From Actinomycetes bacterium (lineage in GTDB: Bacteria; Actinomycetota; Actinomycetes; Actinomycetales; Microbacteriaceae): 14,552 nt of DNA. Positions 5,323-12,746 of this stretch are shown one piece after another. The stretch covers positions 1 through 14,552 of the forward strand of contig JAEWJG010000252.1 of assembly GCA_023386675.1 (NCBI GenBank). Reading direction: 5' to 3'. Position numbers and translations under genes: made by a program. Every line of letters begins with the position of its first letter. Positions within the stretch are counted from its first letter, which is position 1. Below the pieces are notes generated by a model, which was not told the DNA's origin, did not search any database, and saw only the letters and a list, made by a program, of their open reading frames with translations.

Positions 5323-7065
5323 ATGGTCGGCAAGAAGATGCTGCGGCGGCGGACCGCCGTGACGGTGCTGGCCGTCGCGGCGACCGTCGGCATCCTGGGC
5401 GCAAAGCTGGTGGACATCCAGGTGGTGCGGGCGGACGCCCTGCAGCGCCAGTCCGTCAACGCCAAAGAGGTGTCGACACCGCTGCTCGGCAACAGGGGCG
5501 ACATCGTCGCCGCCGACGGCACCGTGCTCGCGACGACCGTGTACACGTACACCGCCGCCGCGTCGCCCAGGGACGCGATCGCCGGCGGCCGCGCCAAGAT
5601 GGTCGAGGCGGCGGCGAAGATCGGCGCCGCCACCGGCCAGGGCGGCGACGCGGTCGTCGCGCTGATCGACGCGGCGCTCAAGGCGAACCCCAAGTCGCAG
5701 TACGTGCTGATCAAGGCGGGGATGGACGTCGGCACCTTCGACAAGCTCGACAAGCTCCCGTATCCCTGGCTCACCTTCACGAAGAAGCAGGCGCGCAGCT
5801 ACCCGAACGGCGCGGTGGCGGGCAATCTGCTCGGCTTCCTCTCGTCGGGCGGCGACTCAGGACTCGAGCAGAGCGAGAACACCTGCCTGGCGGGGCAGGA
5901 CGGCGAAGAGACCTACCAGCGCGGAGCAGACGGCGTCGCCATCCCCGGCAGCACCGTCGTTCAGAAGCCCGCGAAGGACGGCGGAACGCTCAAACTCACG
6001 ATCGACGGCGACCTGCAGTGGTTCGCCGAGCAGACGCTGGCCCAGCAGGTGGCGGCGACCGGATCGAAATTCGGCTTCGTCACCGTGGCGGAGGCCAAGA
6101 CGGGCAAAGTCAAGGCGATCGCGCAATGGCCCGCGCTCGACCCGAACAACATCGACGCCACCGATCCGTCCTACTGGCGTCTCCAGCCGCTCACCGACCC
6201 GCGTGAGCCGGGATCCACGTTCAAGGCGCTCACCGCCGCGATGCTGATCGACCAGGGCAAGGCCACACCGGCCAGCCAGGTGCTCGCGCCGTACTCGTGG
6301 AAATCGGGCAACGGCGCCGACCTGCACGACTCGGGCTTCCACGCGCCGCTGCGGCTGACGCTCACCGGCGTGCTGATGATGTCGTCCAACACGGGCATGT
6401 CGCAGCTGGGCCGCGCGCTGAGCGACCAGACGCGTTACGACTACCTGAAGAAGTTCGGGATCGGGGAGTCGACGGGGCTGCCGTACCCCGACCAGTCGGA
6501 CGGCGTGCTGCATCCGGTCAGCGAGTGGGACGACCAGACCAAGTACGCGACCATGTTCGGTCAGGGTGTGTCGGCCACGCAGATCCAGATGGTCGGCGCG
6601 TACCAGGCGCTCGCGAACGGCGGGACGCGCATCCCGCTGTCGTTCGTCCAGGGCTGCCAGCACCCGGACGGCACCGTGACGGACATCCCCAGCGCGAAGG
6701 CGACGCAGGTCGTCTCCGCCCAGGCGGCCTCCACGACGCTCGGGATGATGGAGTCGGTGGTGACCGACGGCGAGCTCAAGAAGCAGCTGCAGATCCCCGG
6801 CTACCGCGTCGCCGCGAAGACCGGAACGGCCCAGCAGCCGGACGGCAAGGGCGGCTATCTGCCGTCCTACTACGTGTCGGTCATGGGCGTCGCGCCGGTG
6901 GACGATCCGCAGTACGTCGTTTCGGTCAACCTCGGATTCCCGACTACCATTACTTCGTCGGCAGCGGCCGCTCCGCTGTTCCACACGATCATGAGTCAGG
7001 TGCTGAAGACCTACCGGGTGAAGCCGTCGACGTCGAGCCCGGCGGGCTACGCGCCCTACTACTGA
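5323..7065 (+). CDS. ftsI: Septal peptidoglycan transpeptidase FtsI (class B penicillin-binding protein)
   Basis: This 580-residue class B PBP crosslinks septal peptidoglycan outside the membrane. It has a short basic cytoplasmic tail (KKMLRRR), one transmembrane anchor at about 11-30, and a PBP dimerisation domain starting with the conserved RGDIVAADG (58-66). The transpeptidase domain carries all three active-site motifs: STFK (298-301, Ser 298 the acylated nucleophile), SSN (354-356) and KTGT (499-502). The FGQGVSAT segment (412-419) is also conserved. There are no PASTA repeats, as expected for a divisome PBP. ATG 5323 is preceded by GGAG (5317-5320), only 2 nt away; ATG 5338 is an alternative with no ribosome site. 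It works as a pair with FtsW, encoded downstream. The stop overlaps a 7-codon open frame leading to murE. Confidence 0.97.
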   Translation: MVGKKMLRRRTAVTVLAVAATVGILGAKLVDIQVVRADALQRQSVNAKEVSTPLLGNRGDIVAADGTVLATTVYTYTAAASPRDAIAGGRAKMVEAAAKIGAATGQGGDAVVALIDAALKANPKSQYVLIKAGMDVGTFDKLDKLPYPWLTFTKKQARSYPNGAVAGNLLGFLSSGGDSGLEQSENTCLAGQDGEETYQRGADGVAIPGSTVVQKPAKDGGTLKLTIDGDLQWFAEQTLAQQVAATGSKFGFVTVAEAKTGKVKAIAQWPALDPNNIDATDPSYWRLQPLTDPREPGSTFKALTAAMLIDQGKATPASQVLAPYSWKSGNGADLHDSGFHAPLRLTLTGVLMMSSNTGMSQLGRALSDQTRYDYLKKFGIGESTGLPYPDQSDGVLHPVSEWDDQTKYATMFGQGVSATQIQMVGAYQALANGGTRIPLSFVQGCQHPDGTVTDIPSAKATQVVSAQAASTTLGMMESVVTDGELKKQLQIPGYRVAAKTGTAQQPDGKGGYLPSYYVSVMGVAPVDDPQYVVSVNLGFPTTITSSAAAAPLFHTIMSQVLKTYRVKPSTSSPAGYAPYY

Positions 7066-7088
7066 TGAACACCGTCTACCGAAAGTGA
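7065..7088 (+). other. Seven-codon open frame bridging ftsI and murE
   Basis: ATG 7065-7067 overlaps the ftsI stop (TGATG). The frame reads MNTVYRK and its stop (7086-7088) overlaps the murE GTG start at 7085 (GTGA). It could hand terminating ribosomes from ftsI to murE, which has no good ribosome site of its own. It may equally be chance; no peptide function is implied. Confidence 0.25.
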
Positions 7089-8638
7089 GCCCCGTGACAG
7101 GACCGGCGCCATCCTCTCTGCGCCCCGAGCATCCCGTCGCCCGCCCGCTCGCCCAGCTGGTCGCGGAGTTCGGCCTGGACTGCCGCGGCGACCTCGACGG
7201 AGTCGAGGTGACCGGAGCAGCCCTCGCGAGCTCGGCCGTCGAGCCGGGCGACCTGTACGTCGGCGTGCCCGGGCGCAACGCGCACGGAGCCTCGTACGCC
7301 GCGGCCGCGGCCGAGGCGGGTGCGGTCGCCGTCCTGACCGACGAGGAGGGCGCGGCCCTCGCCGCGGACTCCGGCCTTCCGGTGATCGTCACCCCCGACC
7401 CGCGTGCGGCGCTCGGCGCCGTGTCGGCCTGGATCTACCGCACCGACCAGAACTCGGCCACCCTGTTCGGGGTGACCGGCACCAACGGCAAGACGAGCGT
7501 CGTCTACCTGCTCAACGCCATCCTGGGCCAGCTCGGCGTCGTCGCCGGTCTGAGCTCCACGGCCGAGCGCCGCATCGGCGACACCGTCATCACGAGCAAG
7601 CTGACCACCCCGGAGGCGAGCGAGCTGCACGCTCTCCTGGCGCGGATGAGCGAGGAGGGCGTGCGCGCCGCCGCGATCGAGGTCTCGGCGCAGGCGCTCA
7701 GCCGCCACCGCGTCGACGGGATCGTCTTCGACGTCGTCGGGTTCACCAACCTCAGCCACGACCACCTCGACGACTACGCGGCGATGGACGACTACTTCGC
7801 CGCCAAGCTGGAGCTGTTCCAGCCGGACCGCGCGCGACGCGGCGTCGTCACCGTCGACTCGGACTGGGGCCGCCAGCTGGTGGAGCAGTCCCGCATCCCC
7901 GTCGCGACCCTGTCCAGCTCGCCCGGCTCCGACGCCGAGTGGACGCTGACCGTGCAGGAGGAGACGCTGGAGCGCACCGCCTTCGCGCTGGAGGGTCCGG
8001 ACGGTCGCCGGCTCGAGACGAGCGTGCCGCTGCTCGGCGCGTACAACGCGGCGAACGCCGCCCTCGCGATCGTCATGCTGGTCGAGTCCGGCTACGACCT
8101 GGACGCGATCGGCGCGGCGCTGGAGCGCGACGGGGGCATCGACGCCTACATCCCGGGCCGGGCCGAGCGCTTGTCCGGCGACCGCGGTCCCGTCGTCTTC
8201 ATCGACTACGGCCACAGCCCTGACGCCTTCCTGTCGACCCTGAGCGCTCTGCGCAAGGTGACGGACGGACGCATCGTGATGGTGTTCGGCGCCGACGGCG
8301 ACCGCGACACGACAAAGCGCACCGACATGGGCGCCATCGCCGCGCGCGGCTCCGACGCCGTGGTGATCACCGACTTCCACCCGCGCTGGGAGGACCCGGC
8401 GTCCATCCGCGCCGCGCTGCTTGAAGGCGCACGCACGGCCGTGCCGCAGCTCGAACTGTACGAGGTGCCGGACCCGCGCGCCGCCTTCCGGACCGCGCTG
8501 TCGCTGGCGGGCGAGGGCGACGTCGTGCTGTACGCAGGCCCCGGACACGAGGACTACCAGGAGGTGGCGGGCCAGCGCCTGCCGTACTCCGCCCGCGAGG
8601 ACGTGCGTCTCGCGCTCCGAGAGGCCGGGTGGCTGTAG
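7085..8638 (+). CDS. murE: UDP-MurNAc-dipeptide : diamino acid ligase MurE
   Basis: This 517-residue Mur ligase adds the third, diamino residue to UDP-MurNAc-L-Ala-D-Glu (or its variant) using ATP. Motifs are the P-loop VTGTNGKTS (130-138), TTPEA (174-178), EVSAQAL (199-205), a Lys at 241 in YFAAKLELF that is probably the carbamylated one, LGAYNAANA (317-325), DYGHSPDAF (374-382), FGADGDRD (401-408) and GPGHEDYQ (485-492). The site equivalent to the meso-diaminopimelate motif DNPR reads FHPR (431-434), so the enzyme is probably not a DAP-adding enzyme; ornithine, lysine or 2,4-diaminobutyrate are likelier, the last known from Leifsonia-type walls. GTG 7085 is the furthest usable start; GTG 7094 is the alternative, and neither has a strong ribosome site. 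The stop abuts murF. Confidence 0.96.
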   Translation: MSPVTGPAPSSLRPEHPVARPLAQLVAEFGLDCRGDLDGVEVTGAALASSAVEPGDLYVGVPGRNAHGASYAAAAAEAGAVAVLTDEEGAALAADSGLPVIVTPDPRAALGAVSAWIYRTDQNSATLFGVTGTNGKTSVVYLLNAILGQLGVVAGLSSTAERRIGDTVITSKLTTPEASELHALLARMSEEGVRAAAIEVSAQALSRHRVDGIVFDVVGFTNLSHDHLDDYAAMDDYFAAKLELFQPDRARRGVVTVDSDWGRQLVEQSRIPVATLSSSPGSDAEWTLTVQEETLERTAFALEGPDGRRLETSVPLLGAYNAANAALAIVMLVESGYDLDAIGAALERDGGIDAYIPGRAERLSGDRGPVVFIDYGHSPDAFLSTLSALRKVTDGRIVMVFGADGDRDTTKRTDMGAIAARGSDAVVITDFHPRWEDPASIRAALLEGARTAVPQLELYEVPDPRAAFRTALSLAGEGDVVLYAGPGHEDYQEVAGQRLPYSAREDVRLALREAGWL

Positions 8639-10084
8639 ATGATCGCGATGACCCTGGCCGAGATCGCCGCGGCCACCCGCGGCACCCTGCTGCTCGACGG
8701 TACGGACGCGACCCCCGAGACCACCGTGGACGGCCTGTCCACGACCGACTCCCGCGAGGTCGTGCCCGGCACGATCTTCTTCGCGAAGCCGGGCGAGTTC
8801 ACCGACGGCCACCTGTTCGCCCCTCAGGCGGTGGAGGCGGGCGCCGCGCTCGTCGTGGTGGACCATCCGCTCGACCTGGCGGTTCCGCAGCTGCTCGTCG
8901 ACGACACGGTTGTCGCGCTCGGCGACCTCGCGACCGAGGTGATCGCCCGCGTGCGCGCCCTCGGACTGCTGAAGATCGTCGGCATCACCGGCTCGAACGG
9001 CAAGACCACCACCAAGAACCTGCTCCGCGCCGTGCTCGAGCGGGTCGGCCCGACGATCGCGCCCCGCGCCTCCTTCAACAACGAGGTCGGCGCGCCGGTC
9101 ACGATGCTGCAGGTGACCGAGCACACGCAGTTCCTCGTCGCCGAGATGGGTGCAAGCGGCATCGGCCACATCACACGGCTGGTGCGCATGGCGCGCCCCG
9201 ATGTGGGCGTCGTCCTGAAGGTCGGACTCGCCCACGCAGGCGAGTTCGGCGGCATCGAGAAGACGCTGCAGGCGAAGACCGAGATGGTCACCGACCTGCT
9301 GGAGTCGGACGTCGCGATCCTGAACATCGACGACGCCCGCGTTCGCACGATGGCCGACAAGACCGTCGCCCGGGTGCTGTGGTTCGGCCTCGACGAGCAG
9401 GCCGCGGTGCGCGCGACCGACATCGTCTCCGACCGGCGCGGCACCACCTTCACGCTGCACCTGCCGCCCCGCGACGGCGACGGCGGAGCGGGCGAGTCGC
9501 GCCCGGTCCGCTTCCAGGTGCTGGGCGAGCACCACGTCATGAACGCGCTGGCCGCCGCGGCGTCCGCGCACGTCCTCGATGTCGACATCGACGCGATCGT
9601 GTCGGCGCTGCAGTCCGTGAAGACGGCGGAGCGGGGACGCATGGAGGTGCTCGGCAGCGACGAGGTCACCGTCATCAACGACGCCTACAACGCCAGCCCC
9701 GACTCCATGGCGGCCGCGCTGAAGACGCTCGCGCAGATCTCGGAGCCCGGCGGCCGTACGATCGCCGTGCTCGGCGAGATGAGCGAGCTGGGCGAGTTCT
9801 CCGGTGAGGAGCACGACCGCATCGGCCTGCTCGTCGTCCGCCTCGGCATCGACCAGCTGGTGGTCGTCGGACCCGAGGCGCGCCGGATGCACATCACGGC
9901 GATCAACGAGGGCTCGTGGGATGGCGAGTCCGTCTACTTCGAGACCCAGGACGAGGCGTTCGAGCACCTCCAGGGTGCGCTGCGCCCGGGTGACACCGTT
10001 CTCGTGAAGTCCTCGAACTCGGCCGGGCTCCGTTTCCTCGGCGACCGCCTCGGCTCATCGTTCCAGGGAGGATCGTCCTCGTGA
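8639..10084 (+). CDS. murF: UDP-MurNAc-tripeptide : D-Ala-D-Ala ligase MurF
   Basis: This 481-residue Mur ligase adds D-Ala-D-Ala to finish the UDP-MurNAc-pentapeptide. It has the short N-terminal uridine-binding domain with DSREVVPGTIFFA (37-49), the P-loop TGSNGKTTTK (117-126), SFNNEVGAP (145-153), VAEMGA (167-172), KVGLAHAGEFGG (194-205), the C-terminal-domain NDAYNASPDSM (347-357), VLGEMSELG (377-385) and KSSNSAGLRF (457-466). All regions expected of an active MurF are present. ATG 8639 follows the murE TAG directly with no gap, and GGGTGG at 8626-8631 is a usable ribosome site 7 nt away; the in-frame ATG 8648 is less likely. The stop overlaps the mraY start by 4 bp (GTGA). Confidence 0.97.
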   Translation: MIAMTLAEIAAATRGTLLLDGTDATPETTVDGLSTTDSREVVPGTIFFAKPGEFTDGHLFAPQAVEAGAALVVVDHPLDLAVPQLLVDDTVVALGDLATEVIARVRALGLLKIVGITGSNGKTTTKNLLRAVLERVGPTIAPRASFNNEVGAPVTMLQVTEHTQFLVAEMGASGIGHITRLVRMARPDVGVVLKVGLAHAGEFGGIEKTLQAKTEMVTDLLESDVAILNIDDARVRTMADKTVARVLWFGLDEQAAVRATDIVSDRRGTTFTLHLPPRDGDGGAGESRPVRFQVLGEHHVMNALAAAASAHVLDVDIDAIVSALQSVKTAERGRMEVLGSDEVTVINDAYNASPDSMAAALKTLAQISEPGGRTIAVLGEMSELGEFSGEEHDRIGLLVVRLGIDQLVVVGPEARRMHITAINEGSWDGESVYFETQDEAFEHLQGALRPGDTVLVKSSNSAGLRFLGDRLGSSFQGGSSS

Positions 10085-11196
10085 GAGCCCTTCTGACCTC
10101 CGGTGCGCTGTCGATGGCGTTCACGCTGTTCCTGACGCCGCTGTTCATCCGGCTCTTCCGCCGCCTCCAGTGGGGCCAGTTCATCCGCGACGACGGACCG
10201 CAGAGCCACCACGCCAAGCGCGGCACCGCCACGATGGGCGGCATCGTCGTCATCCTGGGCACGCTGTTCGGCTACTTCACCGCACTGCTGCTCACCGGCG
10301 ACGAGACGAGCGTCTCGGCGCTGCTCGTGCTGTTCCTCATGGTCGGCCTGGGCATCGTCGGGTTCGTCGACGACTTCCTCAAGACCCGGCGCGAGCGCAG
10401 CCTCGGGCTGACCGGATGGGCGAAGGTCGCCGGCCAGGTGATCGTCGCGACCGTCTGGGCGTTCCTGGCGATCCGCTTCCCGAACGGCAACGACTACACG
10501 CCGGCCACGATGAGCGTGTCGTTCATCCGCGACCTGCCGGCGATCGACTTCGGCGCGATCACGAGGTACGGCGCCATCGGCGTTGTGGTCGGCTACGGCC
10601 TCTACCTGATCTGGATCAACTTCCTGGTCGCCGCCACCTCGAACGGCGTCAACGTGACCGACGGCCTCGACGGCCTCGCCTCCGGCGCGTCCATCCTCGC
10701 CATCGGCGCCTACATCATCATCGGGTTCTGGCAGTCGATCCAGTCGTGCGCGAACGTCAAGCTGAGCGTCGAGAACGTGGCCAAGTGCTACGACGTGCGC
10801 GACCCGTTCGATCTCGCCATCGTCGCGACGGCGATCGTCGGCGCGGTGGTCGGCTTCCTCTGGTGGAACACGTCTCCCGCGCAGATCTTCCTCGGCGACA
10901 CCGGCTCGCTCGCGCTCGGCGGTGCCGTCGCCGCCCTCGCCATCCTGAGCCGCACCGAGCTGCTGCTCGTCCTCATCGGCGGTCTGTTCGTCATCGAGGC
11001 CGGGTCGGTGATCGTACAGCGGGCGTACTTCAAACTCAGCCACGGCAGACGTATCTTCCTGATGAGCCCCATCCATCACCACTTCGAGTTGAAGGGGTGG
11101 GCCGAGGTGACGGTGGTCGTCCGGTTCTGGATCATCGGCGGCCTGCTGGTCGCTGCCGGCGTGGGCTCGTTCTACCTGGAGTGGCTGACCACATGA
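10081..11196 (+). CDS. mraY: Phospho-MurNAc-pentapeptide translocase MraY (lipid I synthase)
   Basis: This 371-residue polytopic membrane enzyme transfers phospho-MurNAc-pentapeptide from UDP to undecaprenyl phosphate on the cytoplasmic face, giving lipid I. Key motifs are KRGTATMGG (46-54), the Asp pair in VGFVDDFLK (93-101), NVTDGLDGLA (191-200), GDTGSLALGG (272-281) and the loop MSPIHHHFELKGW (328-340) with its three His residues. About ten hydrophobic helices are visible. A segment at about 220-245 carries two Cys (223, 236) in a loop, an arrangement that also appears in other actinobacterial MraY proteins as I remember them. GTG 10081 overlaps the murF stop. The stop overlaps the murD ATG (ATGA), so three Mur-pathway genes are translationally linked. 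Confidence 0.98.
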   Translation: MRALLTSGALSMAFTLFLTPLFIRLFRRLQWGQFIRDDGPQSHHAKRGTATMGGIVVILGTLFGYFTALLLTGDETSVSALLVLFLMVGLGIVGFVDDFLKTRRERSLGLTGWAKVAGQVIVATVWAFLAIRFPNGNDYTPATMSVSFIRDLPAIDFGAITRYGAIGVVVGYGLYLIWINFLVAATSNGVNVTDGLDGLASGASILAIGAYIIIGFWQSIQSCANVKLSVENVAKCYDVRDPFDLAIVATAIVGAVVGFLWWNTSPAQIFLGDTGSLALGGAVAALAILSRTELLLVLIGGLFVIEAGSVIVQRAYFKLSHGRRIFLMSPIHHHFELKGWAEVTVVVRFWIIGGLLVAAGVGSFYLEWLTT

Positions 11197-12746
11197 GCGA
11201 CGCACGACGCCTGGAGGAGCTGACCAGCTGGTACGCCGACTGGTCCGGGCTGCGTGTGGCCGTCTACGGCCTCGGCGTGACCGGCTTCTCGGTGGCGGAC
11301 ACGCTCGCCGAGCTGGGCGCGCAGGTGCTCGTCGTCGCCGCGCGCGCCGACGAGGAGCGCCGGATGCTGCTCGAGGTGATCGGCGCCGAGCTGGTGGAGC
11401 AGGAGGACCTCCGGACCCCGCCGGAGCGCCTCGTGGAATTCGACCCGGAGCTCGTCGTCGTCTCGCCCGGCTTCCACTGGGACCACCCGCTGCTGCTGTG
11501 GGCCGAACAGCACGAGACGCCCGTCTGGGGCGACATCGAGCTGGCCTGGCGCCTGCGCGACAAGGTCGCCCGTCCGGACGGTGCAGAGGGGCCGGCCGAC
11601 TGGATCTGCGTCACGGGCACCAACGGCAAGACGACGACCGTGCAGCTGACCGCGACGATGATCCTCGCCGGCGACAACCGGGTGGCGCCCTGCGGCAACA
11701 TCGGCGTGCCGGTGCTCGACGCCATCCGCGACCCGGAGGGCTTCGACGTGCTCGTGGTCGAGCTGTCCAGCTACCAGCTGCACTGGGTCAACCGGAACCC
11801 CGGCGGCGAGCTGTCGCCGTTCTCGGCCGCCTGCCTGAACATCGCCGACGACCACCTCAACTGGCACGGCTCGATGGAGGCGTACATCGCCGCCAAGGCG
11901 AAGGTCTACGACAACACGCAGGTGGCGTGCGTCTACAACCGGGCCGACGAGAACACGCTCCGGATGGTCGAGGAGGCGGAGGTGGTCGAGGGCGCCCGCG
12001 CCATCGGCTTCGGCCTCGGCGTGCCCGGCCCGAGCGACTTCGGGATCGTGGACGGCATCCTCTGCGACCGCGCGTTCCTCGACGACAGGGCGAACTCGGC
12101 CCTGGAGCTGACCACGCTCGACGAGCTTGCCGAGGCCGGTCTCGCGGCGCCGCACGTCGTTGCGAACATCCTGGCCGCCAGCGCGCTCGCCCGCTCCTAC
12201 GGCGTCGCCCCGCAGGTGATCCGGGACGTGCTGACCGCGTTCCGGCTCGACTCGCACCGAATCGAGCTGGTGCGCACGCAGGGCGGCGTGAACTGGGTGG
12301 ACGACTCCAAGGCCACGAATCCGCACGCGGCCGACGCGTCGCTGCGCGCCTACCCATCGGTGGTGTGGATGGTCGGCGGCCTGCTCAAGGGTGTGGATGT
12401 GGACGACCTGGTCGGCAAGCACATCGGACGCCTGCGCGGCGCGGTGCTGATCGGCGTCGACCGGGAGGCGCTGCGGGCGGCATTCCGGCGACACGCGCCC
12501 GAGCTTCCGGTCGTCGAGGTCGAGGCCGACGAGACTGAAGAGGTCATGCCGACGGCGGTGCGGCTGGCCGGCGGTCTCGCCCGCGAGGGCGACACCGTGC
12601 TGCTGGCTCCGGCGGCGGCGTCGATGGACCAGTTCGCCGACTACGCAGAACGCGGGCGCCGCTTCCAGGCGGCCGTGCACGAGTACTTGGGAGGTGAGGC
12701 GGATGACGACGAGTCCGCCTCGCGTCCCGACCCGCGGCAGGGCTGA
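11193..12746 (+). CDS. murD: UDP-MurNAc-L-Ala (or variant) : D-Glu ligase MurD
   Basis: This 517-residue Mur ligase adds D-Glu, the step before MurE. It has the N-terminal Rossmann-like segment VYGLGVTGFS (24-33), SPGFHWDHP (91-99), the P-loop VTGTNGKTTT (140-149), CGNIGVP (167-173), ELSSYQL (190-196), NIADDHLNWHGSMEAY (216-231), KAKVY (235-239), DDSKATNPHA (370-379) and LLAPAAASMDQF (470-481). Thus both substrate domains and the ATP site are intact. It is somewhat longer than the roughly 440-residue Escherichia coli enzyme, partly through an acidic, probably disordered C-terminal tail (from about 501) that exists only because the frame runs 44 nt into ftsW. ATG 11193 overlaps the mraY stop. 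The same frame is open far upstream inside mraY, but that part is antisense-like noise with no family resemblance. Confidence 0.97.
   Translation: MSDARRLEELTSWYADWSGLRVAVYGLGVTGFSVADTLAELGAQVLVVAARADEERRMLLEVIGAELVEQEDLRTPPERLVEFDPELVVVSPGFHWDHPLLLWAEQHETPVWGDIELAWRLRDKVARPDGAEGPADWICVTGTNGKTTTVQLTATMILAGDNRVAPCGNIGVPVLDAIRDPEGFDVLVVELSSYQLHWVNRNPGGELSPFSAACLNIADDHLNWHGSMEAYIAAKAKVYDNTQVACVYNRADENTLRMVEEAEVVEGARAIGFGLGVPGPSDFGIVDGILCDRAFLDDRANSALELTTLDELAEAGLAAPHVVANILAASALARSYGVAPQVIRDVLTAFRLDSHRIELVRTQGGVNWVDDSKATNPHAADASLRAYPSVVWMVGGLLKGVDVDDLVGKHIGRLRGAVLIGVDREALRAAFRRHAPELPVVEVEADETEEVMPTAVRLAGGLAREGDTVLLAPAAASMDQFADYAERGRRFQAAVHEYLGGEADDDESASRPDPRQG
12689..12694 (+). promoter_or_regulatory. 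Ribosome binding site that sets the ftsW start
   Basis: GGGAGG lies inside the murD 3' end. It is 8 nt before ATG 12703, an ideal distance, and it overlaps the other candidate start, GTG 12694, so it cannot serve that one. This favours ATG 12703 as the ftsW start. Confidence 0.7.

Noticed and set aside
7076..9967. A 963-codon open frame on the minus strand across murE and murF
   Set aside because: It lies antisense to two certain genes, is rich in Arg, Ala, Val and His with no domain, and arises because high-GC third positions remove stops in that frame. Similar long antisense frames lie at 4137-5780, 5857-7392 and 11172-12845.
10170..11192. Upstream extension of the murD frame through mraY
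   Set aside because: The frame is open but encodes Arg/Pro-rich noise over a certain mraY; the conserved MurD N-terminus begins at ATG 11193, which overlaps the mraY stop.
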